From: Hyposmocoma kahamanoa | Taxonomy: Eukaryota > Arthropoda > Insecta > Lepidoptera > Cosmopterigidae | Direction of reading: 5' to 3' | Length of the DNA: 64,000 nucleotides | NCBI RefSeq assembly: GCF_003589595.1 | Contig: NW_020653855.1 | Span: 294,829 to 358,828 of the forward strand | Part shown: one piece after another, positions 1 to 12,194 of the stretch | Position numbering within the stretch: the stretch's first letter is position 1 | Layout of the letters: every line of letters starts with the position of its first letter | Notes under the pieces: model-generated | Database searches by the model: none | What the model was told of the DNA's origin: nothing | The model's input: only the letters and a program-made list of their open reading frames with translations | Program-made: the position numbers and the translations under genes

Positions 1-340
1 TTTTGTTTGTGAACCGTTTTTTTAAAAGTAATGCAAATATTTCCAAGTATGTTTAAGAAAAAGACATTTTTTTATTCCATAATTCCCAGCACCCACAATA
101 AAGCGACACATACCATTGTAAAGAACACAAATTTTTCTATAAATCTAGAACCCTTGTCATTTCTGTACGCCGTGGGTATAGTTTTTACACTTCGGTCGGT
201 CATGATCTTCTATTTATATTTGTGAAACTATAAGAATACGAACATATTTACAAAATCTGTTGTAGTAAGATCATTGTTAAACTCTAAAAGTATACAATAC
301 GTAGGGAATTGAGAGAACCTAACTTTTTTATAAAAAAATA

Positions 341-593
341 AACCGACCTCAAAAGTTCGTGAAATTACATCTATTTGCCAAGTTTTGTTAAAATCGGTTA
401 CCGGAAATTGCGCGAAACCAGTTTCATCCCCTAAATTGCCACCCTTAGAGGTGAAATATTTCCTTCAAATTTAAATGAGACCAATACTGAGATCCAAAAA
501 ACGAAATCATCAAAATCGGTTCACTAACTATCGCGTAACATACAAAAAAGTCGAATCCTCGAATTAAGAACCTCCCTTATATCGAAGTCGGTT
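341..593 (-). mobile_element. Family A MITE
   Basis: Starts AACCGACCTCAAAAGTTCGT on the + strand and ends GAAGTCGGTT. Both termini are present. The body is shortened relative to 9182-9610 and carries GTTACCGGAAATTGCGCGAA and CTAAATTGCCACCCTTAGAG. Confidence 0.75.
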
Positions 594-1900
594 AAAAAGA
601 ACTGATTATCTTTAAACAGCTGATCAGATGTTCATCAAACATGGCTAAGAACCATCCCGATTAAATTAACCCTTAAAAAAAACCGCTTCAAAATCCGTCC
701 ATCCTTTTGGGAGTTACGATACCACAGACAGACACATTGATACACAAACTAATTATTTCACGAATGCACCCTTACAAAAACGAAAGTAATTATTAAATTT
801 AAAAATCGAAAAAAGATAGTTAAATAGTAGTTTCTGTGAGTGTTACATAATGAAAGGCATTAAAATACGAGTGAGGGAACATCTCACGAGTGTTTTAATG
901 CGTAATTATGTACAGTTACATGCACTGCTTTATCTACACACATATTATAAGCTCTCTGTGATGTGTTCAGGAACCGCATGTTACGACTGGCGAAATGGCG
1001 GCAAATAAAAACTTTTCTCACGCATGTTACACAACCGTAGTTTTTATTTTTAATTCATAGACAAATTAGAGTCAGCCCCAACTATCATATCGCTCGATAT
1101 CAAGTAACGTGTGAAATTGTCAAAATTGTTTGCTATTGACATTTCATTTCGAATAAAACTTCATCTCGACTGATATTAGAATTGAGGTCTAATCAAATTG
1201 TTTTGTTTTTCAGAGATGTTCGAAATTTGAATGTAATAATAACATAGAATTCGATGTTATTATGAGGCAATAATAACATTGTCACAGATAAGAAATTTGT
1301 TCTAACAAAACAGTTTACCTTTATGCTGGTCGTAATTTGCGGTTTTTGAACACATCAAAGAGGATTTATGATATGTGTGTAGATAAAATTAATTTCACGT
1401 CTTTTTATTTCGAGTAAAAATATCCACAATGTATTTTATATTTCGAGTTTTGAATTTTGAATTTTATTTTAAAATCAAATTTTTTATTTTAATTGCTTTT
1501 AATTTTATTTTACTTACTTTTTGTGGTTATTGTAATTACGGGTGCATTCCTGAAATTATGTTATTATTATTATTGACCGTCATGTCTTTGACTACTGTAA
1601 CATTTTTGTATGCAACTGAGTTTTCAAACTAACCTAACACAGCTTCCTCGAATCAGTCTTACCTATACACTCTATTATCCTTATACTTTTGACATGGCTT
1701 TTTTGAGAGTATTACAAAAACTATAATTTTATTCTTGGATGCTAGCACGATGTTATTCATACCAGCAATAATTTAGACTAGACGACCGTGACGTCACTGT
1801 ATTTATGGCTTCCATACCAGACAATTGTCTGTCTCGTGCATTTTAACGATATTCCATTATAATTTGCGTTGCTATTTTAATGACGCGGATAATGGCAAAG
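594..1900. other. No supported gene
   Basis: AT-rich sequence with the 855-900 hairpin. The open frame 1429-1632 is hydrophobic by composition (T-rich) and has no sign of being a gene. Confidence 0.5.
855..900. repeat. Imperfect hairpin
   Basis: GCATTAAAATACGAGTGAG pairs with CTCACGAGTGTTTTAATGC with a few mismatches around a short loop. Confidence 0.5.
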
Positions 1901-1959
1901 ATGTCGTCATCGTCAACCTTTTTTATACGTCCCACTGCCGGATACGGGTCTCTTTTTTT

Positions 1960-2065
1960 TATTATTCTTTTTTGTTTGTTTGTTGGAAAGAGGATACCAC
2001 GGTATTGGTCCCATTTAAATTTGAAGAAAATATTCCACCTCTAAGGGTGGCAAACTAGGGGATAA
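1960..2065 (+). repeat. Family A partial copy
   Basis: Contains GTTGGAAAGAGGATACCACG and CCACCTCTAAGGGTGGCAAA. Both termini are missing. Confidence 0.65.
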
Positions 2066-2245
2066 ATGACTTTTGATATCGGTGTATTTAGTACTGTGTG
2101 TTGAGATTATTGATAATGAAAACATATGATAATATAGTCTGTGGATACAGTAGTGAACTATGAGGCACGAAACACAATTGAATAAACTTCCCTCGATAAA
2201 AAAAAAATACGTACCGAACAGGCGAACCTTACTTGCTCCTAGGAA

Positions 2246-2885
2246 ATGAAACTATTTTTCCGGATTTAAATCGCGTATGTATTTGTTTTTTCAAACAAGC
2301 CAACGTTTCGGGCCCTTTACAGGTCCCATGGTCACGGTTAACTGAGGTGGTACAGTCATCAACCAGTTATATCTAATATTAATGCAAACCACCCTAATTT
2401 TTCATTGTAGTTACAAAAGTTATTTTAATTTTACAAAGAAACATTCCAATTTACGCTACATTGTTTTTACAAGGAAAATACTGTTTTTACGAGGAAATAC
2501 TGGATCCCAAACTGTGGTAGGAAGAAACCATCTTCCCTGTTGAAATTAGGATGTTTTTTTTTAATTTCAATGGCCTCTCGCAGCATCCTGGGTAGATAAC
2601 GGACTTCTTTTGCGAGGACCTAAGGTTTGTCAAACGTCATTGAATGTGTAGCTTTATTCATGACATGCTCGCGGACTGCAGACTTGTTTACGCGACGGTG
2701 TTTCATCATACATCAGCTATATATTCCTTGACGCGGGTACAAATACTCCGCTTCGTTTGTCCAATATAAGAGAGACCGCACTCACAGTCAAGCTTGTAAA
2801 CTCCTGCATCCTGTAAGGGGATGTTACATTTCACATGTCTCAGGAATTGAGGAATCTACCTCAGGGGCTTGAAATTGGTCTTGAT
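2246..2885 (-). mobile_element. Penelope-like element, C-terminal GIY-YIG endonuclease and 3' end
   Basis: On the minus strand, about 2880 down to 2250, a decayed frame reads KCNIPLQDAG-VYKLDCECGLSYIGQTK followed by RVKEYIAD. The GVY...YIG pair (codons at about 2804-2796 and 2768-2760) with CxC between and GQT after it is the GIY-YIG nuclease signature found at the C-terminus of Penelope-like elements. Downstream pieces in other frames (EHVMNKATHS, LAKEVRYLPRMLREAIEIKK, ISTGKMV) continue the same domain in order. The RT part is absent. The non-coding end CCTGTAAAGGGCCCGAAACG, ..., to TTTCATTTCCT recurs at 61153-61690, 38450-38490 and 14322-14400. Frameshifts and stops make it inactive. Confidence 0.75.
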
Positions 2886-3566
2886 AGATGCACACCTGAG
2901 GACTCTTCAATATTATATTATTTCTTAATCTTATTCAAAAGCATTACCAAGATTCCACACTCAACTATACATACATATAGCATATATAACTGGATGACAT
3001 TCCTATCATAACATATGTTAATATTCACAACCGCTTGCCACATGTCGTGCAGTTAGCAACACATGGTGTTGCTATATTTGAGCGCGTTACTACTGAACTA
3101 AGCCCTGGTAGGTTAGTGGGAGAACGGGTGCTTTTCATTTGAGATATTATCAACCATCATTTACCCATTTATACATCTCACCGCTGGAATTTATTACTTA
3201 TTTAAAATATTTTTTTTTTTATGTTACCAAGTGATATAGGGCGAACAAGTCTTACAGCGAATAACGCGAAGACCCGATGGATATTGCCACACATCATTAT
3301 TTTTATTTATGGCAGGGAAAATATTTTACCCTTTATGTTTCATTGTTATATATAAACCACATAATTGAGTAAAGTTCAAGACTGGCCACGTCAGTCACGG
3401 CTTGCATCCACTGTTTCCACCGTGTGTGCCGTTTACCGATCACCACCGAATCATTCATCTAATAAGTCGAATGGATAGTTTGAGAAAAAAAGTCAAAGCT
3501 CGAAATTCAGATTTACGAGACCGTCGTAAGGCCCATTTTTCGTACGGTTGTGAGTGTCCACTCGCA

Positions 3567-3790
3567 CTTCTAGAAGAGAACAAACTCCTGATGTCTGAGA
3601 GAAAGGTTCTCTGGAAAATATTAGGGCCAGTCCAACGGCTACCGAGCTGGAGAGTCCAAACTAATGCTGATATGGAAGAGCTCGTCACCCAGCCAAACAT
3701 CATCGGCGAAACCAAAGTGCACAAACTTCCCTGCCTCGGCCATTTAGAAAGGATGGGAGTGGATCGGAACGTGAAGAGAGCAAATGTGGC
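3567..3790 (+). mobile_element. RTE-like LINE C-terminal fragment
   Basis: Within a 148-codon open frame the stretch SERKVLWKILGPVQRLPSWR, then MEELVTQPNIIGETKVHKLP and CLGHLERMG, has the order and spacing of the post-RT region of arthropod RTE-type LINEs (ERKVLRKIxGPV ... LGHLxRM). The flanking parts of the open frame show no family resemblance. A minus-strand fragment of the same kind of element follows at 3879-4060. Confidence 0.65.
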
Positions 3791-3878
3791 CTACCTGTAC
3801 ACGTACACTCCACTCACTTATTACATACCTACAAACACACACCTCTAAGCAAAACACACATTGATTCATTCATCCATC

Positions 3879-4060
3879 CACAGCCCGACTTCACCCACTG
3901 CTGGGTAGGTGAAGTCCTCCCGTAGTTTGTGCTATCCACCACGATCTTGCGCTAATCTGACCCATCTAATGCCCGCAAGTTTGACAATGTCGTCCACCCG
4001 TCTCGCTACAGGACGTCTCACGTTTCTATATCCATTTCTTGGCCACCATTTGATTATCGC
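3879..4060 (-). mobile_element. RTE-like LINE 3' coding end
   Basis: The + strand CCGACTTCACCCACTGCTGG, CACCACGATCTTGCG and GTCGTCCACCCGTCTCGCTA are the complement of the conserved RTE tail that encodes ARWVDDI, RGGWHKLREA and AYTQQWVKS. It matches the copies at 27.2, 29.3 and 12.2 kb. Confidence 0.65.
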
Positions 4061-4302
4061 CTACCTAGCTATCACAGACAGTCCTCTATGCAGATCGCTA
4101 CAGTACTACAGTGCTCCGGCGTAGCCAACTACAGTACCTTGGAGTGCCGAGGTCGCTCACCCGAAGTCTTCGGCAAACCGAGGAGGTTGCTGAGATTCCT
4201 GGAGGTGCTTGGGTGGCACGAGCTCCTACTCGATTCTGCACCCACCATACGCAAAATAGGCGCTTTGACGTCGAGTTACGGACACCAGCCCGTTACGCCA
4301 AC

Positions 4303-4462
4303 TCCCAAGTTGACAAGTCCCTTGTGCCTGTAAGTTCAACAGCACCCTTAACCCTTCAAAACCGGAACACAGTAATGCTCACATTACTGCTTGGCGGCAG
4401 AACTTGGTAAGGTGGCAGTACTTCCCTGGACGAATTCTTTCACGAGAAGCTCTACTACTACT
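4303..4462 (+). repeat. Family H repeat, 3' half
   Basis: AGTTGACAAGTCCCTTGTGC to GAAGCTCTACTACTAC, with the central hairpin GCTCACATTACTGC. The short open frames over this stretch are chance frames. Confidence 0.7.
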
Positions 4463-5028
4463 TTTCCTACACTTTATGTTAATAGTTGTAAAAATTCAAA
4501 AATTCTATATTTATTTATGACTAGTTTGGCCAGTCGAAGAAAAATAAAGAACTAATTAAAAAAACAAACATATACGTTTTTAGACCTTAGGCTTTCTTAA
4601 AACACTTCTCAGTTACATCGTACATTTATTTCAACAAACAAGTTTTCGATTTGTAGGACGCCAATTCGAATATCGTTATAACAACATTTTGAAATAACAA
4701 AATGGCCAAAATAAAGGCGTCGTTTAAAAAATTCCCGTTACCGTTAACCGAATTTGAGTTATCAGGGAAATTTGCATATTTACTACATTTTTTTGTGTAG
4801 ATTTTTGATAGACCATATATTTTAAACTTTCGATTAATCGGGCACATGGGCGTGACGCCTCGTATTCATCAAGCTGACTGCGTTTTACGGCGGCAAAGGA
4901 GTATATTTACCACAACATTCGTTCCGCTTTCGAAAGATCGCCCACACCTGCACACGAACTTCAAAGGTCGAGGGTCTTGAAAAAGTATATGGCTTTTTTT
5001 CTATGATAACAAGTGTCGGGCCAAATAA

Positions 5029-5450
5029 GTCGTGGGCCAGGGGGCCGATTCTAAACCTTACGATAACTCAGTTGTCGACCCTTTCCTTTTCATTCTTATT
5101 CACAACACCATACTCGAACGTCAAGCTGTCGTATTCGAAACCGAACCGAAATCACGTCACACCCGTACGATTACTCGAACTTCTCGACCCGCAAAGGCTA
5201 CAAACGTTATTCAAAACACAGCAAGAATGTAGTATGGAAATCTCTTATTATTTTAAGTCTGGATTTGGAGATATTTTCATTTTTCAAATCTATTTCACCG
5301 ACTAACTCCGTAAACACTGTTGGTTAACTATATCATGTCTGAATCCTAATCGATCGTTTAACTCGAATGTTGTGTATAGCTCGGAAAGCGCCCTTCGATT
5401 CGAGAACGGTATCCAATTGAACGATTCGATTAAAATTGATAAATAGATAG
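5029..5450. repeat. Diverged copy of the 35764-36105 element
   Basis: Shared order: GGGCCGATTCTAAACCTTAC, TCGAACGTCAAGCTGTCGTA, GAAATCTCTTATTATTTTAA, GAAAGCGCCCTTCGATTCGA. The overlapping short open frames are chance frames in this repeat. Confidence 0.5.
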
Positions 5451-5925
5451 ATAGATGTAATTATTTAAGAATTATTATTATATTAATATTCATTGACGAC
5501 AACACTGCTCGATAAAACTGTTATTACTCTAAAATTATGAATATTAAACGACTTAAACAAAGTTAACAATTGTATAGGGGAAAATTTTATGAATGTTGTA
5601 CAATAAAACTCTAATTTATATTTCCATGGTTAAAATATGTATTATGTCGTAAGTGTATTTTGCTACGCCCTTGCAGGGTCTCACGTGTAGTTCCTACCGT
5701 AGTTCTAAGTTTGTGTACTATAACACTTAAGACTATATGTGAAATGCAAATAAATATATAAAATATCGAAGAGTTTTGAATCGGAGTACTGGCCTACGCA
5801 CCACTTTTTAATCATCTCGGATGTGTGTCGGAGAGTGTTTTGTCAGTGGCTAGCCACTGAGCTACTATTTAACTGTCATTGCAATTTTTAATCGACTTCA
5901 AAAAAAGGAGGTATCATTTATATTT

Positions 5926-6065
5926 CGACTGTGAACTGGCAACCCGTACTATCTCAATTTTGACAACTTTACAGGATGAAGAACAAAAATTGTTTGCGTC
6001 ATTTATATAACATCTGGTTTATTAAATAACAATACGTAGTATTACCGATTGCCAGTTCACAGTCG
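5926..6065. mobile_element. Family B palindromic MITE (140 bp)
   Basis: The ends CGACTGTGAACTGGCAACCC and, on the complement, CGACTGTGAACTGGCAATCG are inverted repeats, with a shortened centre (AACATCTGGTTTATTAAATA). A family A 5' terminus (ATCGACTTCAAAAAAAGGAG, from 5891) sits just to its left, suggesting insertion into a family A copy. Confidence 0.75.
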
Positions 6066-6713
6066 ATATACCATACAAAGCGAATATGGCGGACTGAGCT
6101 CGGAGAGGTCTTTCGAGACCTATAGTTGGCACGCGTCGAACGCTAACTAACCACTTCCACTGTGTTTATTGTTCTTTGGCTGCGCCCGTTATACTGACAC
6201 ATAAAGTTGTATCCTACGTGCCTGTAGTTTCTGCTTCAGAGGCGGTAGATCAAGCCTTTTGACCACCACGGCTGATTTTGAACGAACGGACGGGTAGTCT
6301 CGAAATCAGATGAGTTTCCGAACGAGAAGATGAACCTGATTCCTACTATATCGAAGCAATAGTTGATTCGATTGAAATGTCAAAAGTTTGCGATCGCGAT
6401 TATGCGCCTCGGCAATCAAAAACAAGCTGCAGACTAAAATTAAACAACATATTAATAAACATTTTGTGCTAACGTAACATAGTGAATAAGTACAACAAAC
6501 TAGTATATTACCGCTAGGGGCAGGCTTGAAGCGACCTCGACCGTGAATTCGAGTTTCGTATCTCTAACGGTTCAAGTGTTATTCGATATTGTGAGAAACT
6601 GCTTACTCCCTGATATAGAGGCAATCAAATACTACGATTATTTATTGAATTATAATGTAAAGTCATCTAATCTTTCTTTTTCTAACGTCAAGTTTCGAGA
6701 CGAATATTAGCTG

Positions 6714-6855
6714 TAGAGCTCCTTGTGAAAGAACTCGTCCAGATAGGTACTGCCACCTTATCTATTTCTGCCGCCAAGCAGTAATATGAGCATTACTACG
6801 GTCCGGTTTGGAAGGGTAAGGGTACTGGTGACATTTACAGGCCCAGTCCCAACAT
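6714..6855 (-). repeat. Family H repeat, 3' half
   Basis: Antisense copy: GAGCTCCTTGTGAAAGAACT, CTGCCGCCAAGCAGTAATAT, GGTTTGGAAGGGTAAGGGTA. Confidence 0.7.
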
Positions 6856-7333
6856 CACCTTAAAAATATTATTGTACTGTACACATAGGGTCTCCAGCGG
6901 CTATTTGGTATAGTTCAACCCATAGGCACCCGGTGTAGAAACTTTGACAGTAAGCTTTTAAAAAAAAGTGTTGTATTTCGTTTAAATAAACTTCCATCGT
7001 GAAACTTGTTTGTAATGAATCGTATAAATCACCCTTTTAAAATCTCGCTGTCCTTACCGGGTCACTCTGTATAATTAGTAATATAATTAAAACCTAGCAT
7101 AATGCAATAAATTAAATTGTTTACTTTCATTTACTTTCGCCATCGCACGAGTGTGTTGTGGGCCTAATTGAAATTGCGCGTACGTCGCTGTTAAGCTAAT
7201 TTCTTTAGATAGTATTCGCTCCGTGCAAAGCGTACGACAGGGAAAACTAACAATCGATTTGCGATGTAGGGTAATGATATTATTTTATGTGGGTAGATTT
7301 ATAATGCTACTACCTTTAGTGTGTGGTTTTAAC

Positions 7334-7864
7334 TACTATTAAAATCAAAATCAAAATAATCATATATGATATATAACTCAATATATCCCAAAAGTGTCGC
7401 TTATCCCGTTTTGCCTTCCAATCGTCAATACATATTTTTCGAACATCATCGATCGAGTCTACCTCGGTTACTACCACGGATTTTTGTCATCCAAGTACGC
7501 ACAAGTTGTATGTAGTTTTAAACCTCGCGAAAGGCAAATTTTGTATATCAACCGGAATCTTGTTATAGAAGCGTATACATTGCCCCTTAAATGAAATTGT
7601 GACTTTGTGAAGACGACTATCAAGATCAGCTAGTTTATTTTTATTCCTCGTACTAATGTTATGTCTGCCACTATTTTTCATAAATAAATTACTATTCCTC
7701 TTAACATAAATTACATTTTCATAAATGTACTGTGTCGCTAGTGTAAGAATTTTAATTTCCTTAAAATTATCTCTCAAAGATGCTCTAGGACCCAGAGTGT
7801 AAATTGCCCTAACCCCTGGTTCCTGCAGGACAAAGATTTTATTGATATCGCCGGCATTACCCAA
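7334..7864 (-). mobile_element. Jockey-like LINE 3' end, same family as the intronic copy
   Basis: On the minus strand the sequence encodes a post-RT C-terminal region (IFVLQEPGVRAIYTLGPRAS and YENVIYVKRNSNLF) closely similar to the element at 59000-59290. It continues past the point where that copy ends (IRFYNKIPVDIQNLPFARFK), then a 3' UTR, and ends at about 7334 with short TTTTGA-type repeats (AAATCAAAATCAAAATAATC on the + strand), a typical LINE tail. It is 5'-truncated with no RT core. Part of the same 3' UTR recurs at 13713-13978. Confidence 0.8.
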
Positions 7865-9181
7865 TTAGTAAAATTTACGTCCTTCGGGACATGCAAAGCG
7901 TCTAATCTATATAATATTACTAGATCTTAGAACTCTGAAATTAAAAAAATTGTGCGATAAGAACAAACTCTTTTTCTTTATCTTGTAAAATGTTTCGTCC
8001 TTCGAGACAGTACTAAACCGTCTAATTGGCCATACTGCCAGATCTTAGGTAGTAATTATTCTTCAACAGTGTAATTTTTCTGACATTTTTTCGCGGGAAA
8101 TCGTTATATCTTTATGGTGGCCATTTTGAAATTCCTCTTTATTTTCGAATTTTATTTAGCTGCCTTTTTTGTTAAGGTGTCGAAATTTTATTTGGGTAGG
8201 CAAAGGTTCTATCTAACGTACAGCCTGTTCAAATGCTACCATTTTTTTCCCCGGTTTTTGTGAAAAAGGCGACAAACGCCTGCTCTTAGTTATTTTCACA
8301 TGCAATGGGAGGTTGATGATATATGATTGTATGGAAAAGGATAAGCTTCAATATGTTTATTTCGTATGTAATCAAATTACACTTGAAATCGCCACAGGTC
8401 AAATTCACCCGAGAAGAAAGATTTTCTTTTTAAATCATCACAAACATTTAATAGCTGGAGGTCATCATGCGTTCGAGTTATCTACGTATATAAATATTAC
8501 TTTTATAATATATGTTGAACAATCTAGACTATCTAGGCTATACAGAAGACCTAAGGTTAGAGAGCCAGTAAAACCACTTATTCACACGATGACATTTATT
8601 GGACGACTGGACGACACATACAAGACCTACCCACATAACATTTATGATGAACTACTTTCAATATACATCACACCTCCCTACTTAAATCACTAATAGACAA
8701 TAACAAGTACAAATAACAAAATTTATATTGTATATTATGTATAATATACAGTATAAATTTTGTTACTATAACAAAATCTACGCAGTATATAATCCAAATA
8801 TATATGTAATAAATAACAATACATATGTTATATACACGACCCAATCTTAATAACAAATAACAGTTATATAAATAAAAAGTAATCCTAAGCTAATAATCTA
8901 TGCCGTGTCTTATTCCTGGCTTAATTACCCGCTAGAGACGGGTCTCCGGTGGCTCTGGTGTCGAGGGTAAAGAGCTTTTCTTATTATTATATACTCAACC
9001 GTAGAACAAAGACCTATCGAGATCGACCGTTGTTCGATTTTATATTTCCGAAACGCAATAACATTTAACAATTCTGAATACACATTAAGATAGGGCTTAC
9101 TTTGAATAACGAAATTATTTATTTATCGTCTTTTCGCTGTATAATTACATCGGACTCTGTTCTTCGGACGAGTCTATTTTT
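7865..9181. other. No supported gene; long unique AT-rich stretch
   Basis: A loosely repeated CGTCCTTCGRGACA segment occurs at 7879-7895 and 7993-8008. An open frame of 126 codons (8313-8693, MMIYDCMEKDKLQYVYFVCN...) has no motif, codon bias or splice context that would support it. The rest is AT-rich. Confidence 0.4.
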
Positions 9182-9610
9182 AACCGACTTCAAAAAAGGA
9201 GGAGGTTCTCAATTCGACTGTACGTTCTTTTTTTTGTTTTTTTTTTTGTTTTGTATGTATGTTACGCGATAACTCACACTCAACTCAACATTTGTGAACC
9301 GATTTTCATGATTCTTTTTTTTGTTGGAAAGGGGGTACTTCCATAGTGGTCCCATTTCATTTTGAAGAAAATCATCTACCTCGAAGGGTGGCTGTTCACG
9401 CATGAAGATTCATTTTTATAAATAGCGCCTAACTTTAATTTAGGAGCAATTACTTTAATGCTTGATTTTGCTATTTCTTCAATTCAAGGCGTTTTTCTCT
9501 CAATATACTTTGAGTAGTTTCGTAGTGAGAACCGATTTTTATTGTCTCCAGTGTCAAGTCCTGTATAGTGGCGAAGTAAAACCTAATTCCACGTACTTTT
9601 GAGGTCGGTT
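9182..9610 (+). mobile_element. Family A MITE, reference copy (429 bp)
   Basis: It starts AACCGACTTCAAAAAAGGAG and ends with the complement of AACCGACCTCAAAA, an imperfect 14-base terminal inverted repeat. The body carries GTATGTATGTTACGCGATAA, TGGTCCCATTTCATTTTGAA and CGAAGGGTGGCTGTTC. It has no coding capacity. Many other copies lie in the window in both orientations; superfamily not determined. Confidence 0.75.
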
Positions 9611-9655
9611 TTAGTACTCTGTACTAAGATTATTAACTGAGCTAATCGCAAAGAT

Positions 9656-9810
9656 TTGACAAGTCCCATGTGCCTTTAGTTTCAACAGCACCCTTCCTTA
9701 CCTTTGAAAACGGGAACGCAGTAATGCTCACATTACTGCTTAACGGCAGAAATAGGTAAGGTGACGGTGCTTCCCTGGACGAACGCTTTCACAAGGTTTA
9801 CTGCTACTCA
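9656..9810 (+). repeat. Family H repeat, 3' half
   Basis: GACAAGTCCCATGTGCCTTT, GGAACGCAGTAATGCTCACA, CTTCCCTGGACGAACGCTTT. The hairpin GCAGTAATG...CATTACTGC is complete. It starts 46 bases after a family A element ends. Confidence 0.7.
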
Positions 9811-10343
9811 AATGTTATTTATACATGTCCCACGAATGACGAACTAACTTTACTGTGTATTGGAGTTCGAGAAGGCTTGTCAATACAGAGATTATTTAAA
9901 TTGCTACCGTTGTTAACAAATGAACAACCAGTTCGTTTGTCAAAGTTAAGAAAACCAACAAAAGTGAAACTGTAACAAAACAATAAATGGCCGTGTAAAA
10001 TAGTAACGTTTACAGTTAGCGCACAGAGCGGTCTTCGTGAACGTAAACAATGGCTATTTGAGTAAGCCCGCTAGCGTGCTTTGTGCACGCGTCTCTCATG
10101 CGTAACGCTATTAATAAAATTGAATAAAGAATGCGCATTTTTTATTCTATTAAGACGTATCCAGTTTTTTATCAGTAGAGCAAGTTTGTGTCGTGTAAAG
10201 CTTCGTAAAGAATTTTTCGGTTTATTGTAATTTTTGAGGTTAATAATGACATAAAAAAGTACACTTAACTTACGTTATACATTAGATATTAAAGAAATGC
10301 GTCTAGCTACTGTATTTTTACCCATAATTATATTATACCATAA

Positions 10344-10631
10344 GGCTCACCTCACACTGGCGCAGAGTCGAAGCGTCGCGACGCGTCGTGTTTTTCGCCT
10401 ATAGTATATTCATCTTTTTTCTATTTTCCCATTATTAACGTACACATTTGTGTTATGCAAATATGGAAAAGGTCGTCACCGCGCGTCACTTGAGCGCAGT
10501 GAGGCGTCAGACGCCTACCACACTGTTATCCGGGCGCACTAATGCGAGCGTTGTCGCGCGTCGCCAAGCGTTGTAGTTGAACAACAAGACGCGACGCGAC
10601 GCTTCGACTCTGCGCCAGTGTGAGTTGAGCC
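10344..10631. mobile_element. 288-bp TIR element (CACACTGGCGCAGAGTCG), TSD TAA
   Basis: Ends GGCTCACCTCACACTGGCGC and, on the complement, GGCTCAACTCACACTGGCGC; the inverted repeats continue through AGAGTCGAAGCGTCGCG. TAA flanks both sides (10341-10343 and 10632-10634), again fitting PIF/Harbinger-type insertion. It is GC-richer than its surroundings and non-coding. A relative lies at 37850-38086. Confidence 0.7.
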
Positions 10632-10858
10632 TAATTCTGCTCATGTCCATTTGCACTGGCCGTAGCCACCGGCTGGCTGGTTGAAAAATACAGCGAGGGT
10701 GGATTCCACACCAGTCAGCCCTGTGACCAGCGCAATCTGGCCGAAACGTTGTCGGGATGAAATGTAGGTGTAAAAATATCTATTAAATTGTTTAACCGCG
10801 TTTATTCCCATTTTCAATGTGCTTAATCAGACCTGTCCAGTTGTCAGTTATGTATAGT

Positions 10859-10909
10859 CAGATTAAATGCCATTTGACGTATTTGATGTCTCAAATGGCA
10901 TTTAATCTG
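10859..10909. repeat. Perfect 19-bp inverted repeat
   Basis: CAGATTAAATGCCATTTGA (10859-10877) is perfectly complementary to 10891-10909, around a 13-base loop. A second looser hairpin follows at 10951-11020 (TTGCCATG/CATGGCAA core with AAAGTCAAACGAAT arms). They may be the ends of a decayed MITE. Confidence 0.65.
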
Positions 10910-11039
10910 TGTCCCGTTGGCTCGGCGTCACAGGTAACCGGACGCTAACTCGTCAAAAAAAGTCAAACGAATTTGCCATGTTATGACCATGGCAATAGCG
11001 AATTCATTTGACGTTTTTTTGTGTGTCAAGTGTTGCCTA

Positions 11040-11935
11040 CAGCGTACTAACGGCATTCAAAACACGCAAGTTGTTGGCTCTATAAGTAATTGTAAAAATC
11101 ATAAAACAAATTACTCTATAATAGGGAGAAAGTGTTTTTGAATTGTGCTAAACTGAATTTAATTTAATAATCTTACTGGATATGGCAACCCAGAAGATGA
11201 ACTGTACCTTTAGTTCCATTGAACAGCGTACAGCATCAATAACGTTTAAAAAAAGAACACTGCAAACGACAAGTCACAATGACATGACGAACACTAAATT
11301 GACAGCTAACGGAAGTAGCAATGAACTTGTCGGGAAGCGACACGTTCCTAATTTGAAATTTCAATATGCTCGTAATTCGGTGTTGCTTTAAAAAAAAACA
11401 AAATTTCGTGTTAATGTTTTTTTAATTACTGCGGACGCTGGGTGTTTGAACTTCGTTATGATATTTTTATACAAAACTGTGAAATAGTACTAGGTACCAG
11501 ACATTAGGCCACTGCCCTGTTTATCAAAACTTGCAAGACTTGTATTACAAGCATTTTCCTAGTGAAAATTTTCATTATTACAAACATGTGTTTATTAAAA
11601 CTACATGTGTAAATTACAAACTATATAAGGGTACCATTAAATAAAAATTGTAATCATTATTTATATATGTCCGTCTATTTATTTCACAAGTATGTTTTCA
11701 CACTTGCATTCGTGATTTTGTTTAGCAACAAAGTCTTTGCAACTTCTAGAAAACCATTTGAAAATTCTATATCCGGCAACTCTCCATTCGGTCTAACAAT
11801 TTTGACAAGTGTCTTGCGTAGTCTTTATTGTCGCGATTCAATTGTAAAACCGTTGTTTTATTATCTGCTTTAGACATTTTCGACGACAATCGTAATAACT
11901 TGCCGTGTTTTATCTTCAAAATAACATTACTTATT
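11040..11935. other. No supported gene; one short open frame
   Basis: 11182-11391 is open for 69 codons (MATQKMNCTFSSIEQRTASI...), with a plausible start context but no recognisable homology. 11667-11873 is open and resembles nothing. Either may be chance. Confidence 0.35.
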
Positions 11936-11941
11936 TATAAA

Positions 11942-12015
11942 AAAAACCAACCTCCAAAAGTTCGTCGAATTACATCTATTTGCCAAATTTTATTGAAGTC
12001 GGTTACCGGAATGTG
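11942..12015 (-). repeat. Family A partial copy
   Basis: AACCAACCTCCAAAAGTTCG to GTCGGTTACCGGAATGTGC: one terminus and a short part of the body. Confidence 0.6.
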
Positions 12016-12194
12016 CTACGGTCGATCGGAACGCTCTTCCTGCAACGGTAGCTTCGTATTCGTGCCAAACTAAGTTATGCAGGAGCATGATCTGGAGAAT
12101 CGTACAGTCCCATCAATATCTAAGCGTGGACTTTGCAATGAATGTACTAAAATGCATGAAATGCACTAAATTTGCTTTCAATGACCCCTTTAAC

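Noticed and set aside
4088..4410. Overlapping open frames of 81 and 99 codons
   Set aside because: They run across a family H repeat in conflicting frames and have no motif; chance frames.
5003..5305. 100-codon open frame
   Set aside because: It lies in a dispersed TIR-type repeat (relative at 35764), where the frame is not conserved.
8313..8693. 126-codon open frame as a gene
   Set aside because: No homology recognised, no splice or promoter context, composition like its AT-rich surroundings. Left as unassigned.
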